The translations under genes were made by a program, and so were the position numbers. A model generated the notes under the pieces. That model had not been told where the DNA came from and searched no databases. It saw nothing but the letters and a program-made list of their open reading frames with translations. From positions 124,001 to 188,000 of the forward strand of contig JAXGME010000007.1 in the NCBI GenBank assembly GCA_040768845.1: a stretch of DNA of 64,000 bases. The letters run 5' to 3'. The stretch is from JAEZHK01 sp040768845 (lineage in GTDB: Bacteria; Bacillota; Clostridia; Christensenellales; Aristaeellaceae). How positions within the stretch are numbered: position 1 is the first letter of the stretch; every line of letters begins with the position of its first letter. This document shows, one piece after another, positions 33,822 to 41,899 of this stretch.

Positions 33822-35060
33822 TTAATTCCCGCCTTCGAGCTCGGCCCACTTCTGCTCAATCTGAGAGCAGGCGTCGTCCTTGGTGATCGTGCCGCCCACG
33901 TAAGCCTGCAGGATCTCGCCGAACGCCTGGTGGAAGCTGTCGGTGGAGTAGGAGATCGATACCGCCGCGGCGCCCTTGGCAGCGGACAGCTCATCGCCCT
34001 GCTTGATGATCTGCATATCAGGCGCCTTCGCGTCCTTGATCGGCGGGATCACGCCGGCCACATCGCAGAACCAGTTCTTGCCGTAGTCGCTGGTGTACCA
34101 CCAGTTGACGAAGTCGAGCACCGCCGGAAGCACCTTAGAGTCCTTGTAGATGCGCATCGCCTGATCGCTGCCGCTGACCACTTGGCACTTGGCGGCATCG
34201 TCCGTGACCGGATAGCCATTGAAACCAATCTGGAACTCGGGGTCGATGTTCATGATGTCGGTCTCGACCCACGCACCCTGGCCCAAGATCATCGCGGCCT
34301 TGCCGGTGCCGATGGCGGATTCCTCGGCTGCCAGGTCGGTCTCCAGAGGCTTGGCGTCACCGTATTTGACGGCGAGATCAAGGAAGTCAAAGAAGTTGTT
34401 ATACAGGATGGGGTAGTCCTTGAACTTGGCCTCGCCCGCCACGAACTTCTTGACCAGTTCTTCCGGGTTGTCGCTGGCGGCATCCAGGAAGTGCTGGAAC
34501 ACGTGCTTGTACACCCACCACTCGGCAAAGCCGGTGGAGAAGGGCTGGTAGCCGGCGGCGGAGAGCTTCTCGCAGGCGGCTTTCATCGCTTCGACGGTGG
34601 ACGGGAATTCGGTGATGCCCACTTCGTCAAAGATCTTCTTGTTGTAGACAATGCCGAAGTAGTTGCTCTTGAGCGCGAAGCCGTGCACTTCATCACCGCT
34701 TATCATGACCGCCTTCACAGAGTCCTGCATCGCGGCGGCCGCGGGCTGATCCGCGAAGTTGTAGGAGTAATCGAGGTATACGCCGATCTCCTTGCCGGAG
34801 GTGGTGGAGAAGATGTCCGGGCACTCGCCGGCGTTGATCTTGGTCTTGAGCAGTGTCGGATAGTCGTTCTGTGTGGTCTCGTAGTTGATGGTCACGCTGG
34901 GGGCGACTTCCTTGTAGGCGTCGATCAGCGCGCGCACCTGGTCGGCGTACTCCGGCTGGCTGATGAACATGTTGATCTCCGCCGACTGCTCGGCGGACGC
35001 GAACGTCGCAAGGGACAAGAGCATCGCGATGGCCAGCACAAGGCTTACAAGCTTCCTCAT
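33822..35060 (-). CDS. Sugar ABC transporter solute-binding protein
   Basis: This 412-residue extracellular protein is of the family 1 (MalE/UgpB-like) class. A signal peptide (MRKLVSLVLAIAMLLSLATFASA) lacks a lipobox cysteine. The start of the mature protein, INMFISQPEYADQVRALIDAYKE, and the later FVNWWYTSDYGKNWF are typical. I use the ATG at 35060, which follows GGAGGTAGG. It is the first gene of the uptake and GH31 unit, divergent from YesM/YesN, which are expected to control it. Confidence 0.92.
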   Translation of the reverse strand: MRKLVSLVLAIAMLLSLATFASAEQSAEINMFISQPEYADQVRALIDAYKEVAPSVTINYETTQNDYPTLLKTKINAGECPDIFSTTSGKEIGVYLDYSYNFADQPAAAAMQDSVKAVMISGDEVHGFALKSNYFGIVYNKKIFDEVGITEFPSTVEAMKAACEKLSAAGYQPFSTGFAEWWVYKHVFQHFLDAASDNPEELVKKFVAGEAKFKDYPILYNNFFDFLDLAVKYGDAKPLETDLAAEESAIGTGKAAMILGQGAWVETDIMNIDPEFQIGFNGYPVTDDAAKCQVVSGSDQAMRIYKDSKVLPAVLDFVNWWYTSDYGKNWFCDVAGVIPPIKDAKAPDMQIIKQGDELSAAKGAAAVSISYSTDSFHQAFGEILQAYVGGTITKDDACSQIEQKWAELEGGN

Positions 35061-35251
35061 GGTGATCCTACCTCCACATCCCATATTTGTCAAGGCGCAC
35101 ACGGGCCTTAACGTTATACGCTTATTTTATCCGAATGTACCTAACTTTCAAAGGTAATATTCGGGCCAAGCAGGGGTACAATCGCGCACAAAATCTTTAC
35201 CTTCCTTCAGCCTTTGTGGTAAGATACTTACGAAACGGTGGTGATCCACTC

Positions 35252-37030
35252 ATGAAAGTCTTCAAAGAGCATTTCCTTGCCTGGCGGAACCGCACCACCA
35301 TACGAAAGCAGCTGAGCCTCATCGTAGGCCTGGCGGTTTCTCTGACAATGGCGCTCATCATTATGTTCAGCTATTTCAGCCAGGCGAACGCCAACACCCA
35401 GCGGCAGGTCTTCATGCTGCGCCGGGTGCTCGAGATGGAGCTTGCGAACCTGGACAAGTACGTGGAAGAACTGCGCGCGTTTTCCATTCAGCTCAGAAAT
35501 CACGCGCCTTTTATGGATCTGGTGATCAAGACCGCACCGCTCAATTATACCCAGCGCCAGGCTGTAGAGTCCGCGCTCAAAACCTCCTTCTATTCCCGCA
35601 GCGACGTGAACCGGATGGACCTGTACCTCATCCGCCAGCGCGTCAGGTACTCTCTGGCGCGGCCGACCCGGAAGATTACGCTGATCAAGAGCGCAGACCC
35701 CAGACAACTGCCGGACTACCATGTCTTTATTGCGAAGCCGGACTTTTGCAGCGTCACCTCCGCGGAAGACGGATTCCTGGAGGTCACCCGCACGATCATC
35801 GACTCCCCCCGGGAGACTCCGCTGGCCGTGGTGCGCTTCTCCGTGAACCTGGATTTTGCCCAGGCGCTGGAATTAAGCCACGAGCCGGAGGAGCAGCTGT
35901 GCGTGTTCGGCACGGACGGCGCACTCTACTTCCGCCCGGCCTCCATGGCGGACGAGGACGTACAGCTTTTGAAAGCGCTCATCTCCAGCGGCGAGGAGAG
36001 CGCGACGCTCCGGCTTCAAGGGCGGGACACGCTGTGCGTCGCGGCGGATGGCAGCGCCTACGGCTTTACGCTGATCGGAATGAAGTCTATGTCGGTGGTC
36101 AACGCGCCGCTGTTCGCCACGCGCAACGGCTCCATCCTCCTGGGAATCATCTCCCTCGCGCTCACGGTGCTCATGGTGATCTACTCCATCAAATTCGTCA
36201 CCACGCCGCTGTCCAAACTGGCACACCGGCTGCGTCGGGTCGGCACCGGGAACTTCACCACAAAGGCCGCCCTGGAAGGCAGCTATGAGATTCGCGGGCT
36301 GTCCGAGGATGTCAACCAGATGATGGACAGCATTCAGGAGCTGATCGAGAAAACCTATGTGGCGCAGCTGAGCGAACGCACCGCGCAGCTGACTGCGCTG
36401 GAGGCACAGACCAACCCCCACTTCCTGTTCAACACATTGCAGGCGATTTCTACCCAGGCCATCGTCCGCGGGCAGGAAGAAATTTACAATATGATCACGT
36501 CGCTGGCATCGCTCCTCAGGTATTCCGTCAAAGGCGGGAACCTCGCCGCGCTGGAAACGGAAATTGACCATGTGGAAAAGTACCTGTCGCTGCAAAAGGC
36601 GCGCTTTGGCGACCGCCTCGCCTACGAACTGTCCGCGGAGCCGAGCCTCCTGCTGATGATGGTCCCCAAGCTGGGCCTTCTCTCACTGGCGGAGAACTCC
36701 ATCACCCACGGATTCAAAGGCGGAGTGACGGAAATCCGCATCCTCATCCACGCAGAGAAACAGGGCGGCGACATGGTGCTTCAGGTGTGGGACGACGGCT
36801 GTGGCATCGAAAAGGATAAGCTTAACGAGCTTCGCGGGTCGCTCGCGAAGCCCAACGTGGTCATCACCCAGAACATTGGACTCATGAACCTGGCCAGCCG
36901 CCTGAAACTGTTGTACGGCGACCGGGCGCGCATCGAAATCCGCAGTCGTACCTTGTCGCCCCGTGAGACGGTCGTCTCCATCATCATCCCGCTGGAGGTG
37001 CTCGAAAGTGTACAAAGTGCTGTTGATTGA
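35252..37030 (+). CDS. YesM-type sensor histidine kinase
   Basis: This 592-residue membrane kinase has a span at about residues 20-45, an extracellular sensor of some 240 residues, a second span near residue 300, a HAMP linker (KFVTTPLSKLAHRLRRVG) and then a His_kinase domain with the phosphorylated histidine in TNPHFLFNTLQAI. The ATPase domain shows the N-box in SLAENSITHGFKGG and the G box in VWDDGCGIEKDK. The ATG at 35252 has GGTGGTGAT ahead; earlier starts lie in the divergent promoter. Such kinases sense sugars or binding proteins and act with YesN-type regulators. Confidence 0.93.
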   Translation: MKVFKEHFLAWRNRTTIRKQLSLIVGLAVSLTMALIIMFSYFSQANANTQRQVFMLRRVLEMELANLDKYVEELRAFSIQLRNHAPFMDLVIKTAPLNYTQRQAVESALKTSFYSRSDVNRMDLYLIRQRVRYSLARPTRKITLIKSADPRQLPDYHVFIAKPDFCSVTSAEDGFLEVTRTIIDSPRETPLAVVRFSVNLDFAQALELSHEPEEQLCVFGTDGALYFRPASMADEDVQLLKALISSGEESATLRLQGRDTLCVAADGSAYGFTLIGMKSMSVVNAPLFATRNGSILLGIISLALTVLMVIYSIKFVTTPLSKLAHRLRRVGTGNFTTKAALEGSYEIRGLSEDVNQMMDSIQELIEKTYVAQLSERTAQLTALEAQTNPHFLFNTLQAISTQAIVRGQEEIYNMITSLASLLRYSVKGGNLAALETEIDHVEKYLSLQKARFGDRLAYELSAEPSLLLMMVPKLGLLSLAENSITHGFKGGVTEIRILIHAEKQGGDMVLQVWDDGCGIEKDKLNELRGSLAKPNVVITQNIGLMNLASRLKLLYGDRARIEIRSRTLSPRETVVSIIIPLEVLESVQSAVD

Positions 37031-37736
37031 TGACGAGAACCCGGTGCACCTGGCAATCTGCTCGCTGATCGATTGGCCAAAGCTGGGCCTGAAGGAGCCC
37101 CAGTCTGCCTATAACGGCCAAGAGGGCCTGCATATGATGGAGCGGCTCAGGCCCGACATCGCGTTTGTGGACATGAACATGCCGCTCATGGGCGGCGCGG
37201 ACTTTCTGCAGATCTCCAGCCGCAACCATCCCTACTGCCAGTACATCGTGGTCAGCGGGTACGACGACTTCCATTATACCAAGGCGGCGATCCGCGCGGG
37301 CGTGGTGGATTACCTTCTCAAGCCCATCAACCGGGGCGAACTGGAGCGGGCGCTGAAAAAGGCAATGTCTCGGCTGCCGGAAAAGACGTTGGACTTGAAG
37401 GAACAGACCCCCGCCGAGGTGATCGCCGCCGTGCGAGATCACATCGACCGCCACTACCACGAGGACATCCGGGTGGAGGCCTTGGCGGAGAAGTTCTTCT
37501 TCAGCAAGGAATACCTGAACCGTCTCTTCCGAAGTCAGTACGGCTGCCCGATCTACGAGTACGTGCTGCAGGTGCGCATGAACAATGCCAGGGAGTACCT
37601 GCTCGATTCCCAAATAGCCATCCAGCAGATCGCGGAGAAGATGGGCTACAGCAACGCCAACTACTTCGGCAAGGCTTTCAAGCGCCGCTACGGCATGACC
37701 CCGTCGGAGTTCAGGGAGCGGGAATGGAGCCGCTGA
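37008..37736 (+). CDS. YesN-type response regulator with AraC DNA-binding domain
   Basis: This 242-residue protein has a receiver domain (VYKVLLIDDENPVHLAI, phospho-aspartate in IAFVDMNMPLMGG, lysine in DYLLKPI) and an AraC-type helix-turn-helix pair (RVEALAEKFFFSKEYLNRLF, QIAEKMGYSNANYFGKAFK). The start is GTG at 37008, preceded by GGAGGTGCTC; it overlaps the kinase by 23 bases, so the two are made together. It should activate the divergent sugar-uptake and GH31 unit. The linker is shorter than in many YesN proteins. Confidence 0.93.
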   Translation: MYKVLLIDDENPVHLAICSLIDWPKLGLKEPQSAYNGQEGLHMMERLRPDIAFVDMNMPLMGGADFLQISSRNHPYCQYIVVSGYDDFHYTKAAIRAGVVDYLLKPINRGELERALKKAMSRLPEKTLDLKEQTPAEVIAAVRDHIDRHYHEDIRVEALAEKFFFSKEYLNRLFRSQYGCPIYEYVLQVRMNNAREYLLDSQIAIQQIAEKMGYSNANYFGKAFKRRYGMTPSEFREREWSR

Positions 37737-38087
37737 CACTAAATCACCGAAGAAACCAATAATGAACTTAAGGCGATACCGCACAGAATGAGTTCGCTTG
37801 CGGGTGGGAGATGCAGTATAATAAAGCACATGAACAAGCCAATCCGGAGGGGACCCATGATGCGGCCGTTCGCGCGCGGTACACTTGGTCGCCGAGGAAC
37901 AACCGTGTGATCCTGCTGTTTCCGTCGGTCCTCAGCGCGGCGATGGCTGCGCGGGCGGGCGGACGGGTCAAGGGCGAAACGAGGATCATGTGCTGCATCC
38001 TTCTTCCCGTTTGTACAGCCTCGCCAGCGGCACGTTTCCCACGGATGAAAGTGGGCGGACAGTGTTGTAATGTGGAATATACGAGCG

Positions 38088-38419
38088 CAGCACGGTCTGG
38101 ATGGGCTGAAGGATATGCCGCCCATCCCCAAATCGCAGCCGAACCAGACCACACCGGGGACTGAGGCGGCCACACTGGAGTGCAGCCTTGCGCACCCGTC
38201 CTGGGGTTGCGTCAAGCTGTCGGATTTCCTGAAATTGCAGGGGGTTTCTGTCAGCTCGCCTACCGTCCAGAAGATCCTCATCCGAAACGACATGGCCAGC
38301 GTGTATGATCGCTGGCCAAGGTGGAGGAGCGGCATCTGGAGACCGGCGCGGGACTGACGGCGGAGCAGGTGGCGAAGATCGAGAAATACAACCCATGCTT
38401 CAAGCGCCGCCCCGGTTAA
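38088..38419 (+). pseudogene. IS481-like transposase, N-terminal remnant, frameshifted
   Basis: The frame HGLDGLKDMPPIPKSQ, then ATLECSLAHPSWGCVKLSDF and LKLQGVSVSSPTVQKILIRND is the DNA-binding part of an IS481/IS3-type transposase. At about 38312 it continues in another frame as LAKVEERHLETGAGLTAEQV, then AKIEKYNPCFKRR and a stop. The DDE core is absent. The 350 bases before it (37737-38087) hold no gene that I can support. Confidence 0.75.
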
Positions 38420-38538
38420 TTGGCATTTTGCCTCTTCCGATGCCAGATTCAGGCTTCGTTCTCTCTATCCTGTCGTTCTGTAGTGGATGGAGTACCAGTA
38501 GTCCACGAAGTCTAAGAGCCGATGATAGGGCGCAGAGA

Positions 38539-38618
38539 TTTTCCTGCCCGGCACGAAGCCGGAGCGCAGGCGTAGCAGCGCTACGTCAAGCGGAGAGCGA
38601 CACAGCCGGACAGGAAAA
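38539..38618. repeat. 80-bp nested inverted repeat
   Basis: Outer arms TTTTCCTGCCCGGC (38539-38552) and GCCGGACAGGAAAA (38605-38618) match at 13 of 14 positions. At the centre lies GTAGC-AGC-GCTAC (38572-38584). It stands in the otherwise gene-free stretch 38420-38656 and could be an element end, a small palindromic repeat or a structured RNA. Confidence 0.6.
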
Positions 38619-38656
38619 GATCCAGCCATAGCGTGGTTCTTAGGCTTCGCGGACGA

Positions 38657-39472
38657 CTAGTCCAGCATCAGCCCCGCGTAGGCCCGGGGCAGCGAGACGC
38701 CCGGAATCAGCGCCCGGGCCATGCCGTAGGGCTCGGCCGGCTCGCCGGGGCCGAAGGCGACGGCCTCGGTTTTTCCCAGGCGGCGGAGCGCCGCTTCCTT
38801 GAGCGCCCGGAAGGCAAAGCCGTCCGCGGCGACCATCTCCCGCACGCCACCACCGGGTTCAAACACCGCGTAGCCGGCGAGAGCGCCCCCGCGCCGGACG
38901 CCCACGGCACGGAGATATGTCAGGGAACGCGCCCAGTCGGCCTCCGGCCGGGCCACGCGGTCGCGCCCGGCGAGGGCGGCCTCGTATAGCGCCCGCATCC
39001 CGGGGATGTCCGGCGCGTCGTCCTCCTCAAAGCCCTCCGCCCCCGCGCCCTCCGCCGCGATGAAGCGGCGCGCGCGAAACAGCGCGTCTGAAAATCCCTG
39101 GCGGCGGTAGTATTCAAACAGCGCCCCGGACTGGGGCACCAGCATGAGCATCGCCTTTCCGCGCGCCCTTTCCAGCGCGGCCGCATCCTCAAGGAGCGAC
39201 GCCGCGATCCCGCGGCCCCGGCATTCGGGCAGCGTCGCCACCGCGTACACATAGGCCGCGGCCAGATCCCACCCATTGGAGCGCAGGGAAACCGGCATCA
39301 AGTGCAGCATGGCGCGGGGCGCGCCGCCCTCCTCGAAGACCAGCGCGCGCTCCGGCGCGTAGGCGTTTTCCAAAAACCATCGGGCAAACGCCTCGTCCCC
39401 CGGGAACGAGGCGTTCCAAATCCGCTCAAGCGCGGCCCGGTCCTCCGGGCGGGACAGCCGGACGCCCTTCAC
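38657..39472 (-). CDS. GNAT-family N-acetyltransferase
   Basis: This 271-residue protein has an acetyl-CoA-binding GNAT core in its first half: VYAVATLPECRGRGIAASLLE with the RGRGIA pyrophosphate loop, and YYRRQGF closing the core. The second half is probably a further GNAT-like or sterol-carrier-like module of lower similarity (SLTYLRAVGVRRGGALAGYAVFEPGGG). This bipartite architecture is seen in the Eis-like and DUF4081-type acetyltransferases. The gene overlaps the upstream DUF2156 gene by four bases, so the two are coupled. Substrate unknown. Confidence 0.88.
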   Translation of the reverse strand: MKGVRLSRPEDRAALERIWNASFPGDEAFARWFLENAYAPERALVFEEGGAPRAMLHLMPVSLRSNGWDLAAAYVYAVATLPECRGRGIAASLLEDAAALERARGKAMLMLVPQSGALFEYYRRQGFSDALFRARRFIAAEGAGAEGFEEDDAPDIPGMRALYEAALAGRDRVARPEADWARSLTYLRAVGVRRGGALAGYAVFEPGGGVREMVAADGFAFRALKEAALRRLGKTEAVAFGPGEPAEPYGMARALIPGVSLPRAYAGLMLD

Positions 39473-40419
39473 ACCCGCGTCGCGACGTACTTCATCGCGA
39501 TCTCGTCGGGCTGATAGGACAGCTTGGCCTTGCGCAGGCCCTCGATGCCCATGTCATCCTCGCGGTTGATTTTGCCGATGTCCGCGCAGTAGGCCCGGGC
39601 GACCTCGTTGGTCAGCACCTGATAGGCGCCCGGAATCATCCAGTCGGCCTTTTCAATGTGGACGCAGAACACCTGCGGCGTGATGAAGGTGCCCAGCGAG
39701 AAGCCGATCACCCGGCCGTCCAGCCGGAGCGCGCCACCCTTGACGCCGAGCGCCCGGCCGTTTTCCAGCAGGCTCACGATGGCCTGGTTCTCCGCCGCCA
39801 GATCGCCCTCGGAGGTGCGGTTGTCGCGCCACCAGCGGGCCTCGTAGTCGTACAGTTCATCCAGCTTCTCGGGGTCAAAGGGCTCGAATTGCCAGCGCCC
39901 CTCGTAGGCCGACCGGAAGCGGTTGATAAAGTTGCGCTTGGCGTGCAGCTTCTGCCCCGGCAGATCGATCATCTTGCGCGCGTCGTAGAGGTAGTCGGCG
40001 CTGTCGCGCCGGGCCTCGTACCGGAACGCGCCGGGAAATTCCGCCTCGAGCATCGCCTTCATCTTTTCGGACAGCAGCCCCAACTGGAGCGCCTCCCCCG
40101 CCGCCGCGCACTGCGCCTCGATCGCCTCGATATTTTTTCTCAGATCCCCCCCGGCCGGAAAGCCGTACATGCGCGCGCCGTCGCACCCGAACCGGGTAAA
40201 CGCCGCGCCGTCGCGAAAGCAGATCTCGGTGCGGTACTTGCTCCGCCAGATGTACTGGACCGCAAAGGCGCAGTCACAGATGTCATCGTCGAGCTCGCGC
40301 ATCGCGCGGTCGAAATTGGGTTTGTCGCAGACGCAGACGGGGCGAAACGGGAGGCCGGCGGCCTCCGGTCTTCGCGCGGGGTCTTCTTCCAGGTTTCTCA
40401 TGGATTGCTCCATCGACAT
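39469..40419 (-). CDS. DUF2156-family protein (LPG-synthase C-terminal-like acyltransferase fold)
   Basis: This 316-residue soluble protein matches the DUF2156 family, related to the catalytic domain of lysyl-phosphatidylglycerol synthases (two GNAT-like folds). Recognisable parts are SADYLYDARKMIDLPGQKLHAKRNFINRF, then GALRLDGRVIGFSLGTF, HIEKADWMIPGAYQVLTNE and the ending INREDDMGIEGLRKAKLSYQP. The family uses aminoacyl-tRNA or acyl-CoA donors in proven cases, but for the free-standing version the substrate is open. A TATAAT on the minus strand at 40479-40484 is the likely -10. Confidence 0.88.
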   Translation of the reverse strand: MSMEQSMRNLEEDPARRPEAAGLPFRPVCVCDKPNFDRAMRELDDDICDCAFAVQYIWRSKYRTEICFRDGAAFTRFGCDGARMYGFPAGGDLRKNIEAIEAQCAAAGEALQLGLLSEKMKAMLEAEFPGAFRYEARRDSADYLYDARKMIDLPGQKLHAKRNFINRFRSAYEGRWQFEPFDPEKLDELYDYEARWWRDNRTSEGDLAAENQAIVSLLENGRALGVKGGALRLDGRVIGFSLGTFITPQVFCVHIEKADWMIPGAYQVLTNEVARAYCADIGKINREDDMGIEGLRKAKLSYQPDEIAMKYVATRV

Positions 40420-40618
40420 AAAAACGATCCCTTTCGGTTTTTGTTTTGCGCCCGCCCTGCGCGGGCCTCAACTACAATATTATACCACGGCGGCCGCGGA
40501 CGAAAACGCGCGCGGCGGTAAAATTCGATGCCGGGCGCGCCGGGTACGGGATCCGCGTTTCAGACGTCAGGGGGGCGGGTATGTATGAAGTACAAAGCAT
40601 CTATGGGGAGGAAGTACC

Positions 40619-41131
40619 ATGCTGCACCCGGATATTTCAAAGCTCCTGATCGAACAGATCAACAAGGAATTCTACTCGTCGTACCTGTATCTGGCCATGT
40701 CCAACTACTATGCCGACAACAACCTGGACGGCTTTGAGAACTGGTTTTTCGTTCAGGCGCAGGAGGAGCGCGACCACGCGCTGCTGTTCAGAAGGTATCT
40801 GCTCAACGAGGGCGAATGCGTGACCTTTGACGCGATTGAGGCGCCCGACGCCGCGTTTGATTCCTTCAAGGCGCCGCTTCTTAAGTCGCTGGAGCATGAA
40901 AAATACGTCACCGAGAGCATCAACCGAATCTACACCCTGGCCAGCGAGCACAAGGACTACCGCACGCTGCAGGTGCTCAACTGGTTCGTCAAGGAGCAGG
41001 GCGAGGAGGAGAAAAACGCCGACGACCTGATCCGCAAGTTCGATCTCTTTGGCGCGGACCCCAAGAGCCTGTACATGCTCAACAGCGAGTTGGCCGGCCG
41101 CACCTACGCCGCGCCGTCGCTGGTCCTGTAG
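40619..41131 (+). CDS. Ferritin
   Basis: This 170-residue protein is a bacterial ferritin of the FtnA type, a 24-subunit shell that oxidises and stores iron. Ferroxidase ligands are visible: glutamate in INKEFYSSYLYL, EERDH in QAQEERDHALLF, and later glutamates in EHEKYVTESI and WFVKEQGEEEK. The ribosome site GGGGAGGAAG precedes ATG 40619. It is divergent from the DUF2156/GNAT pair. A G-C-rich hairpin without a T tract lies at 41221-41250. Confidence 0.96.
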   Translation: MLHPDISKLLIEQINKEFYSSYLYLAMSNYYADNNLDGFENWFFVQAQEERDHALLFRRYLLNEGECVTFDAIEAPDAAFDSFKAPLLKSLEHEKYVTESINRIYTLASEHKDYRTLQVLNWFVKEQGEEEKNADDLIRKFDLFGADPKSLYMLNSELAGRTYAAPSLVL

Positions 41132-41220
41132 TCCGGTCCTTCCTTTCAGACGGCGCGCGGGCCTTCACCAGGGACCTGCACCAGCCGGCTTAACGTCCGC
41201 GCCGCCGCCGGGGAAGTTAT

Positions 41221-41250
41221 CGAGCCCTTCCGGGTTTCCGGGAGGGCTCG
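41221..41250. terminator. Hairpin downstream of ferritin
   Basis: CGAGCCCT (41221-41228) pairs with AGGGCTCG (41243-41250). There is no T tract on either side, so termination is only possible. Confidence 0.4.
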
Positions 41251-41259
41251 GCTTGCATC

Positions 41260-41745
41260 CTATCCGATTACTTCCACGGTATGATCCAGGGGAGGCGTCA
41301 GTTCCGCCGCGACTCTGCCGCCCACCCGCGCCGCGGAGAACGCCGGCGCCACCATCTGGCCTCTCCCAGCATGTACTGCCTGTCCGGGCAGGCGCAGGCC
41401 GGGTCCTTCGGAAAAACGAGAAACGTGGGGCGCATCAGCGGCGCGCTGGTTTCGCGGGCCTCCACCGCCTTTTGATGCAGGCAGGGCATCAGGCGGCACT
41501 TGAGGCGCATGAAAAAGCGCAGCACATCCACGGCCTCCTCGTCAAACAGGGCACCCGGTAGCTGCGGGAACCGTGCAGGCGGCTGTGGGAGGATATGAGC
41601 CCGAAAGCGCACCAGCGCTTGTACACGTCTGCGGGCGCGGTGTCCGCGAACCCGGAGATGTCGTGGCTCCAGAACCCAAAGCCCGACGCCGCCAGCGAAA
41701 GCCCCGCCCGGAGCGTGTCGCCCATCGACTATACGGGGTTGCGCC
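41260..41745 (-). pseudogene. GH31 alpha-xylosidase relic
   Basis: Minus-strand pieces read LRAGLSLAASGFGFWSHDISGFADTA, DVYKRWCAFGLISSHSRLHGSRSYRVP, CRLMPCLHQKAVEARETSAPLMRP and, after frame changes, RQYMLGE and MVAPAFSAARVGG. They align one after another with residues of about 480-600 in the intact GH31 enzyme at 29728-31989. Both ends are missing and at least two frameshifts break it. It sits directly before the ribose-type transporter promoter, so a second hydrolase once stood here. Confidence 0.85.
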
Positions 41746-41804
41746 GGGGCCCGCAATCCCGCGGTCAAAAATTCTCCGCGCGCTGTTCAAATTGTCGGAA
41801 TCCA

Positions 41805-41833
41805 TTGACTTTTTTCCAAATTATTGCTAGAAT
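41805..41833 (+). promoter_or_regulatory. Promoter of the ribose-type ABC operon
   Basis: TTGACT (41805-41810), 17 bases, TAGAAT (41828-41833) is a near-consensus sigma-A promoter in an AT-rich patch 67 bases before the TTG start. Confidence 0.8.
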
Positions 41834-41899
41834 AATTAACGATCCTCAAGAACAATGTTTAAATCCGCTGCCGGCGCGGCGCTTGAAGGGGGCGACCCT

